Origin: Gelidibacter sediminis
Lineage (GTDB): Bacteria > Bacteroidota > Bacteroidia > Flavobacteriales > Flavobacteriaceae
Reading direction: 5' to 3'
Assembly: GCF_004364975.1 (NCBI RefSeq)
Contig: NZ_SOBW01000007.1
Span: forward strand, 186,001 to 250,000
DNA: 64,000 bases
Both the position numbers and the translations under genes were made by a program. Every line of letters starts with the position of its first letter. The stretch's first letter is position 1. The notes beneath the pieces are model-generated. The model saw nothing but the letters and a program-made list of their open reading frames with translations. It searched no databases and was not told the DNA's origin. Positions 28,011-35,570 of the stretch are shown piece after piece.

Positions 28011-29426
28011 ATGAAAAAACAACAAAACATACTCATCATCGGCGCTGGTCTTTGTGGCAGCTTACTTGCTTTACGATTAGGCCAACGCGGCTTTAACGTG
28101 AATCTTTATGAAATGCGTCCTGATTTACGGAAGGTTGAAATTAGTGCAGGGCGCTCCATCAACTTGGCACTTTCTGATAGAGGCTTAAAAGCGATGCGCC
28201 TTGCAGGTGTAGAGGATAAGGTAAAGGAACTCTGTATCCCAATGAATGGACGACTTTTGCACGACATGGAAGGGAATACGGTACTAGCACCTTATAGCGG
28301 ACGCGAACATGAATTTATAAATTCCATTTCTCGTGGCGATTTGAATGCTTTACTTTTGGATGAAGCGGAAAAACATCAAAATGTAAATATTTATTTCAAC
28401 AAAAAATGCAAATCAGTCGATTTCGAAAATACGACAGCCCTTTTTGAAGATTATGAAACAAAAGAAAATTTTGTAGAAGACGCTGATATTATTATAGCTA
28501 CAGACGGTGCCGGTTCAGCATTGCGGAAAAGTTACTTTTTAGGAAAGAAAATTTTATTCAGTTTTTCACAGGATTGGTTAACCCATGGCTACAAAGAGTT
28601 AAGCATCCTTCCTGCTAAAAATGGAGGCTACCAGACCTACAAAAATGCGCTTCATATTTGGGGACGCGATAGTTTTATGCTCATTGCCCTGCCCAATTTA
28701 GATGGCAGTTTTACCGTTACCTTATTTTTAAGTTTTGATGAGGGCGAATACAATTTTGGAAATTTAACAACCCCAGAAAAGGTGCTTGAGTTTTTCGAAA
28801 AATATTTCAAAGACGCCTTAGAACTGATGCCAAATTTGGTAGATGATTTTTTCACCAATCCAACCTCACCTTTGGGGACCGTAAAATGTTCGCCATGGCA
28901 TTATAAAGGAAACACCTTATTGATGGGCGATGCAGCACATGCCATTGTGCCTTTCTACGGACAAGGGATGAATGCGTCTTTTGAGGATGTTGTTGTATTT
29001 GACAAGGCGTTAGATGAAGGAGAACCAAATAGCGAAGCAGGTTGGGAAGCCATTTTTAAGGCCTATGAAAATAGTCGCAAAATGGACACTGACGCTATTG
29101 CTGATTTGGCTATTGATAATTTCCATGAGATGAAAGGTCACGTCAATAATGCGATTTTTAGAGAAAAACGCAATTTGGAGATGGCCTTCGAAAAAAACTT
29201 CCCTGATGACTATTCGTCAAAATATTCATTGGTTACCTTTAATGAGGATATTGGCTATAGAGAGGCCATGTTAAGAGGTCGTGCACAAGATAAAGCCATC
29301 TTGAATATGCTTGCCGACAAGGAACTCGACAGCAATGCTGATTTAAAAACTAATTTAGAAAAAGTAAATCGTGCTACTGAGGAGATTTTGGAAGATGATC
29401 GGGTAGCAAAGAATTTTAAACACTAA
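28011..29426 (+). CDS. kmo: Kynurenine 3-monooxygenase
   Basis: A 471-residue FAD monooxygenase that hydroxylates kynurenine to 3-hydroxykynurenine with NADPH and O2. It has the dinucleotide motif GAGLCGSLLALRLG (Gly11-Gly16), the KMO-typical GRSINLALSDRGLKAM, the DG motif IIATDGAGSALRKSY, and the second FAD motif LLMGDAAHAIVPFYGQGMNASFED. The C-terminus is polar rather than a mitochondrial membrane anchor, as in bacterial KMOs. It lies 130 bp after kynU and starts 6 bases after a small hairpin. Confidence 0.95.
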   Translation: MKKQQNILIIGAGLCGSLLALRLGQRGFNVNLYEMRPDLRKVEISAGRSINLALSDRGLKAMRLAGVEDKVKELCIPMNGRLLHDMEGNTVLAPYSGREHEFINSISRGDLNALLLDEAEKHQNVNIYFNKKCKSVDFENTTALFEDYETKENFVEDADIIIATDGAGSALRKSYFLGKKILFSFSQDWLTHGYKELSILPAKNGGYQTYKNALHIWGRDSFMLIALPNLDGSFTVTLFLSFDEGEYNFGNLTTPEKVLEFFEKYFKDALELMPNLVDDFFTNPTSPLGTVKCSPWHYKGNTLLMGDAAHAIVPFYGQGMNASFEDVVVFDKALDEGEPNSEAGWEAIFKAYENSRKMDTDAIADLAIDNFHEMKGHVNNAIFREKRNLEMAFEKNFPDDYSSKYSLVTFNEDIGYREAMLRGRAQDKAILNMLADKELDSNADLKTNLEKVNRATEEILEDDRVAKNFKH

Positions 29427-29481
29427 GAACAATAAAAGTTAATTTAAACATCGATAAGATTTAAATTATAAAATAGACGTT

Positions 29482-29922
29482 ATGGCAGAAAAAACAAATG
29501 AGACTTCTACCGCCACAGGAACTAAGGTTACACCAAGAGGCGCTTACCCACATACCAAACGCGTAGGCGATTTTATTTTTGTATCGGGCACAAGTTCCCG
29601 TCGTGCAGACAATAGCATTGCAGGTGTAGATATTATTGACACCATGGGTACCAAACACTTAAATGCTGAAGTGCAAACGCGTGAGGTCATCAAGAATATT
29701 GAGAAAAATCTAGCCAAAGAAGGTGCAACCCTAAAAGACGTCGTCGATGTTACTACATTTTTGGTCAACATGAACGATTTTGCTGGGTACAATAAAGCTT
29801 ATGCCGAGTTTTTTGATAAAGAAACAGGACCAACCAGAACTACTGTAGCGGTACATCAATTGCCACATCCTGATTTGGTGGTGGAAATTAAGGTGATGGC
29901 TTATAAAAAGATTAAAGAATAG
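29482..29922 (+). CDS. RidA-family protein, probable 2-aminomuconate deaminase
   Basis: A 146-residue RidA/YjgF/UK114 enamine deaminase. The core reads [52 protein letters not shown] and the ligand-binding [12 protein letters not shown] with its conserved arginine. About 15 extra N-terminal residues set it apart from plain RidA. In tryptophan catabolic clusters of this kind, RidA-type proteins act as 2-aminomuconate deaminase, giving 4-oxalocrotonate; the setting between kmo and the semialdehyde dehydrogenase supports that here. Function as a general RidA remains possible. Confidence 0.85.
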   Translation: MAEKTNETSTATGTKVTPRGAYPHTKRVGDFIFVSGTSSRRADNSIAGVDIIDTMGTKHLNAEVQTREVIKNIEKNLAKEGATLKDVVDVTTFLVNMNDFAGYNKAYAEFFDKETGPTRTTVAVHQLPHPDLVVEIKVMAYKKIKE

Positions 29923-29959
29923 AGAGAAGAGAAAAGAGATTTATTTGAGATTAGGCATT
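29922..29959 (+). repeat. Purine-rich spacer between deaminase and dehydrogenase genes
   Basis: The 37 bases after the deaminase stop begin with an AG-rich tract (GAGAGAAGAGAAAAGAGAT). Similar AG-rich tracts occur at 31400-31440 and near 43000, suggesting fragments of dispersed filler repeats. Confidence 0.35.
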
Positions 29960-31399
29960 ATGAAGATACAGAACTACATCAACGGTCAATATTTACCTCC
30001 AGTCGCTGACGAATGGATAGATAATTATTGCCCTGCCAATGGCGAAGTTTACGGACACATCCCAAACTCGTCAACTGAGGATGTAGAGAATGCCTATATT
30101 GCTGCAAAATCGGCGTTTCCGAGTTGGTCACAAACAACTTTGGAAGAACGCAGCAGAATCCTCATTAAAATCTCAGAACTCCTTGAAGCGAACTTAGAAC
30201 GCTTTGCCGAAGCTGAAAGCAAAGACAACGGGAAACCAATTTCGTTAGCAAAAGCTGTTGATATTCCGAGAGCGGCCAGTAATTTTCGATTTTTTGGGAA
30301 TGCGATTACCCAATTCGGTAGTGAAAGTCACGAGACTGTGGGTTTGGATGCTATTAATTATACCTTACGTCAACCCATTGGAGTTGTGGGCTGTATTTCG
30401 CCATGGAACCTCCCACTCTATCTTTTTACCTGGAAAATCGCTCCAGCCATAGCCGCTGGAAATTGCGTCGTTGCCAAACCCAGTGAAGTCACTCCTATGA
30501 CTGCGTATTTATTGGGAGAAATCTGTACTGAAGCTGAATTGCCAAATGGTGTATTGAACATTGTTCACGGTTTAGGAACTACCGCAGGACAAGCCATCAT
30601 TGAGCATCCAGACATTAAAGCGATCAGTTTTACAGGCGGGACTGCAACTGGTGCGCATATCGCGAAAGTAGCGGCGCCAATGTTTAAGAAATTATCATTG
30701 GAATTGGGCGGCAAAAATCCGAACATCATTTTTGCTGACTGCGATTATAAAGACATGCTAGAAACTACAGTGCGCTCTTCATTTGCCAATCAAGGGCAGA
30801 TTTGTTTGTGTGGCAGCAGGATTTTTGTGGAAGCCTCTATTTATGAAAAATTCAAGGACGATTTTGTCGCCAGGGTAAAAGCGCTTAAAGTAGGTCATCC
30901 TTCAGAAGCAGAAACAAATATTGGCGCCTTGGTATCCAAAGCACACTTAGAAAAGGTTCAGAATTATATCGAAATTGCTAAATCAGAACAAGGAAACATC
31001 CTTTGTGGCGGCAATAAAGTGACTATAAAAGATTACGAAAACGGCTATTATTTAGAGCCTACAGTTATTGAAGTGACATCAAACGAATGTCGCGTTAATC
31101 AAGAAGAAATATTCGGCCCAGTAGTAACTATTATGCCATTTGAAACTGAAGATGATGTTTTAAGAATGGCCAATGCAGTGAAATACGGCTTATCCGCAAC
31201 ACTCTGGACCAATGATTTAAAACGCACTATGCGAATGAGCAATCAATTGCAAGCCGGAATTATTTGGGTAAACACTTGGATGATGCGCGATTTACGCACC
31301 CCTTTTGGAGGGATAAAAGCATCTGGTGTTGGCCGAGAAGGCGGATTTGAAGCTTTACGCTTTTTTACGGAAGCGAAGAATGTTTGTATAAAATACTAG
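29960..31399 (+). CDS. 2-Aminomuconate-6-semialdehyde dehydrogenase
   Basis: A 479-residue aldehyde dehydrogenase. Catalytic features: PWNLPLYLFTWKIAPA with the oxyanion Asn, KPSEVTPMTAYLLGE for NAD, SLELGGKNPNIIF with the general-base Glu, and GQICLCGSRIFVE with nucleophile Cys282. The GQICLCxSR stretch is characteristic of the ALDH8A1/AMSDH branch that oxidises 2-aminomuconic semialdehyde to 2-aminomuconate. That semialdehyde is the product of ACMSD, encoded 3.4 kb downstream, so gene context agrees. The ATG at 29960 is preferred to the in-frame TTG at 29945. Confidence 0.92.
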   Translation: MKIQNYINGQYLPPVADEWIDNYCPANGEVYGHIPNSSTEDVENAYIAAKSAFPSWSQTTLEERSRILIKISELLEANLERFAEAESKDNGKPISLAKAVDIPRAASNFRFFGNAITQFGSESHETVGLDAINYTLRQPIGVVGCISPWNLPLYLFTWKIAPAIAAGNCVVAKPSEVTPMTAYLLGEICTEAELPNGVLNIVHGLGTTAGQAIIEHPDIKAISFTGGTATGAHIAKVAAPMFKKLSLELGGKNPNIIFADCDYKDMLETTVRSSFANQGQICLCGSRIFVEASIYEKFKDDFVARVKALKVGHPSEAETNIGALVSKAHLEKVQNYIEIAKSEQGNILCGGNKVTIKDYENGYYLEPTVIEVTSNECRVNQEEIFGPVVTIMPFETEDDVLRMANAVKYGLSATLWTNDLKRTMRMSNQLQAGIIWVNTWMMRDLRTPFGGIKASGVGREGGFEALRFFTEAKNVCIKY

Positions 31400-31587
31400 A
31401 AAAGGAGCCAAGAATAATAGAGTCAAGAGCCAAGACGGATAATGTTTGCTACTTGAACATGAATAATTGATAGAACATAGAAAAAAGAGAATTACTTTTA
31501 TTATGGTTTAAATAAACTCTCTGTTCTTTTTTCTTTGTTCTCTATTCTCTATTCGCACATTTAATAAATAGATTAACCTTAAAAAAG
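31400..31587. repeat. Non-coding spacer with repeats and an imperfect inverted repeat
   Basis: The spacer between the dehydrogenase and SDR genes has no plausible gene. At 31404-31437 there are near-identical 9-mers (GAGCCAAGA, GAGTCAAGA, GAGCCAAGA). An A-rich segment at 31471-31494 is roughly the reverse complement of a T-rich segment at 31517-31543 (about 20 bp, imperfect), which could fold into an mRNA hairpin. All look like remnants of dispersed repeats. Confidence 0.45.
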
Positions 31588-31608
31588 ATTCCTGCCTCTG
31601 CAGGGAAT
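31588..31608 (+). repeat. Start-proximal hairpin before the SDR gene
   Basis: ATTCCTGC and GCAGGGAAT pair around a CTCT tetraloop with one bulged G; only three bases separate it from the ATG at 31612. Second copy of the element seen before kmo. Confidence 0.7.
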
Positions 31609-31611
31609 ACT

Positions 31612-32394
31612 ATGGATTTAAAACTAAACAATAAATACGCATTAGTCTGCGGGAGCACCGCAGGAATAGGAAAAGCAACAGCAATTTCATTGGCAGCTGA
31701 AGGCGCGAAGGTGACCTTGGTGGCGCGAAATGAGGAGAAACTGAAGCACACTATTTTAAAGCTTAGCAATCCTGAAAACCACAGTTATATTGTGGCCGAC
31801 TTCTCTAAGCCTGAGGAGTTGGAGAGCAAAATATCTGAGTTCATTTCCAAAAATCATGGGTTCCACATCTTATTAAATAATACTGGTGGCCCTGCAGGAG
31901 GACCTATTTTTTCGGCAAAATTGGAAGAGTTTGGAAATGCCTTTACCCAACATTTAAAATGTAACCACATTTTGGCACAAGCTGTTGTTCCTTTTATGAA
32001 AGAACAAAATTACGGGCGCATTATCAATATTATTTCTACTTCAGTGAAGCAGCCTTTAGACGGACTTGGAGTTAGCAACACCATTCGTGGAGCCGTTGCC
32101 AATTGGAGTAAAACTTTGGCCAATGAACTTGGTCAATTTGGAATTACCGTAAATAACGTCCTTCCTGGTGCTACCGAAACAGAGCGTTTAACGGATATTA
32201 TCAAAAATAAATCGGAAAAATCTGGTCAGACGGAAGAGGAAGCTGCCAATGCCATGAAAAATACAGTCCCTGCCAAACGTTTTGCGCAACCAGAAGAGTT
32301 GGCGTATGCGGTGACGTTTTTGGCAAGTGAAAAAGCGGGATATATCAACGGCATTAATCTGCCTGTTGATGGTGGCCGCACCAAATCGTTATAA
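31612..32394 (+). CDS. SDR-family oxidoreductase with atypical catalytic residues
   Basis: A 260-residue short-chain dehydrogenase/reductase. The Rossmann start GSTAGIGKATAI, the NNTGGPAGGP motif, the active-site serine Ser142 in INIISTSV, and the C-terminal YINGINLPVDGG are all present. At the position of the catalytic YxxxK the sequence reads SNTIR (155-159), so Tyr is Ser and Lys is Arg; this is a recognisable SDR subgroup, not random decay, since the rest of the fold is intact. Located in the island between the semialdehyde dehydrogenase and the dioxygenase, it may act on a pathway intermediate such as 2-aminomuconate; that is inference only. Confidence 0.85.
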   Translation: MDLKLNNKYALVCGSTAGIGKATAISLAAEGAKVTLVARNEEKLKHTILKLSNPENHSYIVADFSKPEELESKISEFISKNHGFHILLNNTGGPAGGPIFSAKLEEFGNAFTQHLKCNHILAQAVVPFMKEQNYGRIINIISTSVKQPLDGLGVSNTIRGAVANWSKTLANELGQFGITVNNVLPGATETERLTDIIKNKSEKSGQTEEEAANAMKNTVPAKRFAQPEELAYAVTFLASEKAGYINGINLPVDGGRTKSL

Positions 32395-32756
32395 AATGAT
32401 CATAAATCCCTTTTTCGTCATACGCGTAAAAATCTGCGAATAGCTGTGAAATCAGCGGGATACAAAACTATGACCAAATGAAAGGTTATCCTGGAGATCA
32501 CGAGGATCATCGCAAAATAAATGCTAAGGTTTGTGATTAGTGCCTAAATAAATAAGTAACCATAATGCCACAACTAAGAGCTTTATGATATGTTGCAAAC
32601 AATCACTAAAATCAGGACAAAATAAGCATCAACAAAGTCTTTTTGTTCTGCAGTTTTATACTTAATTTTAAGATCGAAATCTGCGTTAAGGATGGAGGTC
32701 AAGATTGCTTTCTCCAAAAAATTTAAAGTTCATTAACGCCAACAAAAACTAAAACC
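32395..32756. other. 362-bp non-coding spacer
   Basis: No open frame with coding character was found between the SDR and dioxygenase genes. The stretch near 32430-32465 (AATCTGCGAATAGC, AATCAGCGGG) looks like decayed fragments of the 'aatctgcg' type repeats common between genes in flavobacteria. No terminator or -7 box was convincing. Confidence 0.5.
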
Positions 32757-33290
32757 ATGAGCAAATTAGTTTCTCCTATAAATTTCAAGAAATGGATTGA
32801 AGAAAACAGACATCTTCTAAAACCACCAGTTGGTAATAAAGTGGTCTGGAAGGAAGGCGATTTTATTGTGATGGTCGTTGGTGGGCCGAACAATCGAAAG
32901 GATTATCATTACAACGAAACCCCGGAATTCTTCTATCAAGTGGAAGGTGACATGGTTTTAAAAATTATTGATAACGGCACACCTAAAGATGTTCATATTA
33001 GAGAAGGTGATATTTATTTACTGCCACCTAAAGTGCCACATTCCCCACAACGCGAAGCTAATACTGTTGGATTGGTTATCGAATACAAACGTCCGGAAGG
33101 TATGCGAGACGCCTTGCTATGGTTTTGTGAAAATTGCACAACAAAACTCTATGAAGAAGACTTTACGGTTGAAAATATTGAAACTGATATGCCTAAAATT
33201 TTCGACAAATATTACAATGATAAGGACAAACGCAAATGTCCGAATTGTGGCGAATTGATGGAACCGCCTACTAAAGTCAAAATTGAATAA
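32757..33290 (+). CDS. nbaC: 3-Hydroxyanthranilate 3,4-dioxygenase
   Basis: A 177-residue cupin dioxygenase that opens 3-hydroxyanthranilate to 2-amino-3-carboxymuconate semialdehyde (ACMS). The Fe(II) ligands His51, Glu57 and His95 and the substrate arginines Arg47 and Arg99 occupy exactly the positions known for the Cupriavidus enzyme. The C-terminus carries a second, rubredoxin-like metal site with CxxC pairs Cys124/Cys127 and Cys161/Cys164, as in bacterial HAO. The pathway successor ACMSD is encoded next. Confidence 0.96.
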   Translation: MSKLVSPINFKKWIEENRHLLKPPVGNKVVWKEGDFIVMVVGGPNNRKDYHYNETPEFFYQVEGDMVLKIIDNGTPKDVHIREGDIYLLPPKVPHSPQREANTVGLVIEYKRPEGMRDALLWFCENCTTKLYEEDFTVENIETDMPKIFDKYYNDKDKRKCPNCGELMEPPTKVKIE

Positions 33291-33380
33291 TGACATTATT
33301 GTAATGGTATCGAAGGCTAAATCAGATTTGAAGGACCTCATCCCAAAGTTCTTTTTAACAATTGATAATAAAAAATAAGA

Positions 33381-33398
33381 TTCCCGCTGTCGTGGGAA
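33381..33398 (+). repeat. Start-proximal hairpin before the ACMSD gene
   Basis: TTCCCGC pairs with GTGGGAA around a TGTC tetraloop, 6 bases before the ATG at 33405. Relative to the copy at 31588, one T-A pair has become C-G and one G-C has become G-U, so the sequence differs but the pairing is kept. Confidence 0.7.
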
Positions 33399-33404
33399 AT
33401 ACAT

Positions 33405-34493
33405 ATGGAAAAACGTAAACTACGCATCAACGGACACTCACATTTATTGCCTTACCCTGAGGAAATCCCTCAATTTATGAAGGATAAAGGTATTTTTTGG
33501 GTTGATAAAGACCGAAAATTCATGCTTCAAAAAGATTGGAGCCGTCCAGTAACGGATTCAAGTTTCTTTTTAGATGAAAAATTGGCGTGGATGGAACGTT
33601 TCAAAATCGACCATGCGGTGGTATTAAATCTGTCGCAACTGTACGGGAATGGGTTGCGAGTGGAAGAAATGAAGCAAGCCTTACGTTTTCAGAATGATTT
33701 TAATGCGAAAATCCAACGTGAAAATCCGAGTAAATTTACGTCAGGTTTTGTAGTGCACCCAGGTTTCGTTCGGGGCGCCATGTGGGAAATGGAACGCTGT
33801 GTAGAAGAATTGGGCATGCAACTCCTGTGTTTGCCTACGCATTACATGGACACAATTGGGACTTGGCGTTGTATTTTTGATGAAGAAAATGAGCCGCTTT
33901 TTGAACTGGCTAGTAAGTATAATTTAGCTGTTGAAATTCATCCGTATGATGGTGAAAAATTCATCAAATTAGAAAATACGTCATGGCGATTCCACTTGAT
34001 TTGGATGTTGGCGCAATGTGCTGACGCTTATCATTTTTTGACGTTAAATGGCTATCAAGACAAATTCCCAAATATGCGCACCTGTTTTGCTCATGGTGGG
34101 CAATTGGCACAAATCAATTTAGGCCGTCGTATTCAAGGTTTTGACGGTAGGCCCGATTTATTTGAAGGCAAGAGTCACCCGAGAAAAGCTGTAGGCCATA
34201 AAAATATATTCTTTGACACTTTGGTACATGATACCGGAGGACTGCAATTACTGATTAAAAACCAAGGGTCAAAACAAGTACTAATGGGCTTGGATGATCC
34301 GTATCCGTTGGGTGAAATGGAAAGTGCACAACAATCGTCCTACCCAGGCAAAATTTTAGATTTGGCTATGGAAAGAGAAATTATTACTGCTGATGAACAC
34401 GATGCCATTTGGGAAGATAACGTAGTCCGATGGTTGTGCGGTGATGATGAGGTCGCTAAACAAAAGTTGATCAATAGAATTTTAGGGAATTAA
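33405..34493 (+). CDS. nbaD: 2-Amino-3-carboxymuconate-6-semialdehyde decarboxylase (ACMSD)
   Basis: A 362-residue amidohydrolase-2 family zinc decarboxylase that converts ACMS to 2-aminomuconate semialdehyde and so diverts flux away from quinolinate and NAD. Metal and catalytic residues are visible: HxH as His11/His13 (INGHSHLLPYP), His179 in VEIHPYDG, catalytic His230 in CFAHGGQ, and Asp297 in MGLDDPYPLGE. The family tail DAIWEDNVVRWL is intact. Presence of this gene, with the dehydrogenase and deaminase, argues for a degradative rather than NAD-biosynthetic pathway. Confidence 0.95.
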   Translation: MEKRKLRINGHSHLLPYPEEIPQFMKDKGIFWVDKDRKFMLQKDWSRPVTDSSFFLDEKLAWMERFKIDHAVVLNLSQLYGNGLRVEEMKQALRFQNDFNAKIQRENPSKFTSGFVVHPGFVRGAMWEMERCVEELGMQLLCLPTHYMDTIGTWRCIFDEENEPLFELASKYNLAVEIHPYDGEKFIKLENTSWRFHLIWMLAQCADAYHFLTLNGYQDKFPNMRTCFAHGGQLAQINLGRRIQGFDGRPDLFEGKSHPRKAVGHKNIFFDTLVHDTGGLQLLIKNQGSKQVLMGLDDPYPLGEMESAQQSSYPGKILDLAMEREIITADEHDAIWEDNVVRWLCGDDEVAKQKLINRILGN

Positions 34494-34638
34494 AAAGAAC
34501 TAAAATTCCTCTTATAAAAACCTAAGCACCAGATCGAGTTCTTCTATTTAGTAAGACATCTTTAATTGGTGCTTTTCAATTCAAAAACACTGAAAAATCA
34601 ATCTATTCAATTGGGATTGCATATCTAAAACCTATAAC
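34494..34638. other. Spacer with weak hairpin between ACMSD and O-methyltransferase
   Basis: An 8-bp inverted repeat (34524-34531 AAGCACCA with 34567-34574) followed by a T-run could be a weak terminator with a long 35-base loop. If real, the O-methyltransferase would be separately transcribed. Confidence 0.35.
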
Positions 34639-35280
34639 ATGAATTTTTTACCTGAACCCATAAACAAATACGTTACCGAGCATTCTGGAGACGAACCAGA
34701 ATTGTTACAACAACTGACTCGAGAAACATATCAAAAAATTCTGCAACCACGGATGCTCAGCGGACATTATCAAGGTCGGGTTTTGAGTATGATTTCTAAA
34801 TTGGTGAATCCTACAACGATTTTAGAAATTGGAACTTACACCGGCTATTCGGCATTGTGTTTAGCTGAAGGTCTTAATAAAGATGGTGTTTTGCACACCA
34901 TTGATATCAATGAAGAACTTGTCGATTTTCAGCGTAAATATTTTGACAAATCGGAATATGGAGCTCTTATCCATCAGCATTTAGGTGATGCCTCAGAAAT
35001 TATTCCGAAGTTAGATACCACCTTTGATCTGGTGTTTATTGATGCTGACAAGGAAAACTATGCCAACTACTTTCATATGGTGATTGACAAGTTAAATCCT
35101 GGAGGGATTATCTTGTCGGACAACGTCCTATGGAGCGGAAAGGTTATAGAGCCCCTAAAAAAGGATGATGTGTCTACAGAAGCTTTAATTAAGTACAATA
35201 AATTACTTAAAGATGATGCTCGGGTTGAAACGCTCGTGTTGCCTATTCGTGACGGATTGACGGTCTCTCGAAAGAAATAG
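34639..35280 (+). CDS. O-methyltransferase (COMT/CCoAOMT-like)
   Basis: A 213-residue class I SAM-dependent O-methyltransferase of the methyltransferase-3 family. SAM motif I is ILEIGTYTGYSALCLAEGL near residues 58-76; the metal and substrate motif FDLVFIDADKENYANYF with catalytic Asp, and GGIILSDNVLWSGKV follow. These enzymes methylate catechol-type or related hydroxyls. Its location at the end of the kynurenine island may mean it acts on a hydroxylated aromatic intermediate, but such genes also occur alone in flavobacteria. Confidence 0.88.
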   Translation: MNFLPEPINKYVTEHSGDEPELLQQLTRETYQKILQPRMLSGHYQGRVLSMISKLVNPTTILEIGTYTGYSALCLAEGLNKDGVLHTIDINEELVDFQRKYFDKSEYGALIHQHLGDASEIIPKLDTTFDLVFIDADKENYANYFHMVIDKLNPGGIILSDNVLWSGKVIEPLKKDDVSTEALIKYNKLLKDDARVETLVLPIRDGLTVSRKK

Positions 35281-35300
35281 AATTTTTATCCTTGAAATAT

Positions 35301-35342
35301 CTATCGAAGGATTGTCATTTTTTTTAAAGACAACTTCGATAG
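35301..35342. terminator. Hairpin between convergent O-methyltransferase and subtilase genes
   Basis: CTATCGAAG (35301-35309) and TTGTC (35312-35316) pair with GACAA (35329-35333) and CTTCGATAG (35334-35342), leaving a two-base bulge and a T/A-rich loop. It lies 21 bp after the stop of the O-methyltransferase gene. Confidence 0.6.
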
Positions 35343-35360
35343 AATATCATATCAAATAAA

Positions 35361-35563
35361 ATGTCAGTTTGAGAACGTTTTCGACTGCGCTCCAACTGAC
35401 ATTTGTTTTTTAATATTATAATGCCCACGTTCAACCGCCTTTGATCCCCTTTAAAATCTTCCACAAAGATTAATTAAAGTTCAATTATTAAGGTTTTCGA
35501 CTGCGCTCAAACTGACATTTATTTTTATAGTCATATAATGCCTTCACTCAAACTGACAATGTC
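35361..35563. repeat. Cluster of dispersed 'actgaca' repeats
   Basis: Three related copies occur in 200 bp. 35377-35425 and 35493-35542 are direct repeats sharing GTTTTCGACTGCGCTC-AACTGACATTT and then AATGCC; a shorter third copy (CTCAAACTGACA) is at 35546-35558. The first copy also pairs with ATGTCAGTTTGAG at 35361-35373, forming a 13-bp hairpin with one mismatch. The sequence type is common between flavobacterial genes. Confidence 0.7.
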
Positions 35564-35570
35564 TTAAATC

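Noticed and set aside
28652-28858. Antisense open frames inside large genes such as kmo, valS and the M1 peptidase
   Set aside because: They are shadows in the opposite or shifted frame of strong genes with no family features.
31612-32394. SDR as a dead, non-catalytic pseudogene product
   Set aside because: The frame is full length, and cofactor motif, active-site serine and C-terminal motif are intact; Ser/Arg at the YxxxK site defines a recognisable subgroup.
32395-32756. Suspected decayed insertion element in the kynurenine island
   Set aside because: No transposase remnant, terminal inverted repeats or target duplications could be seen; only short repeat-like words.
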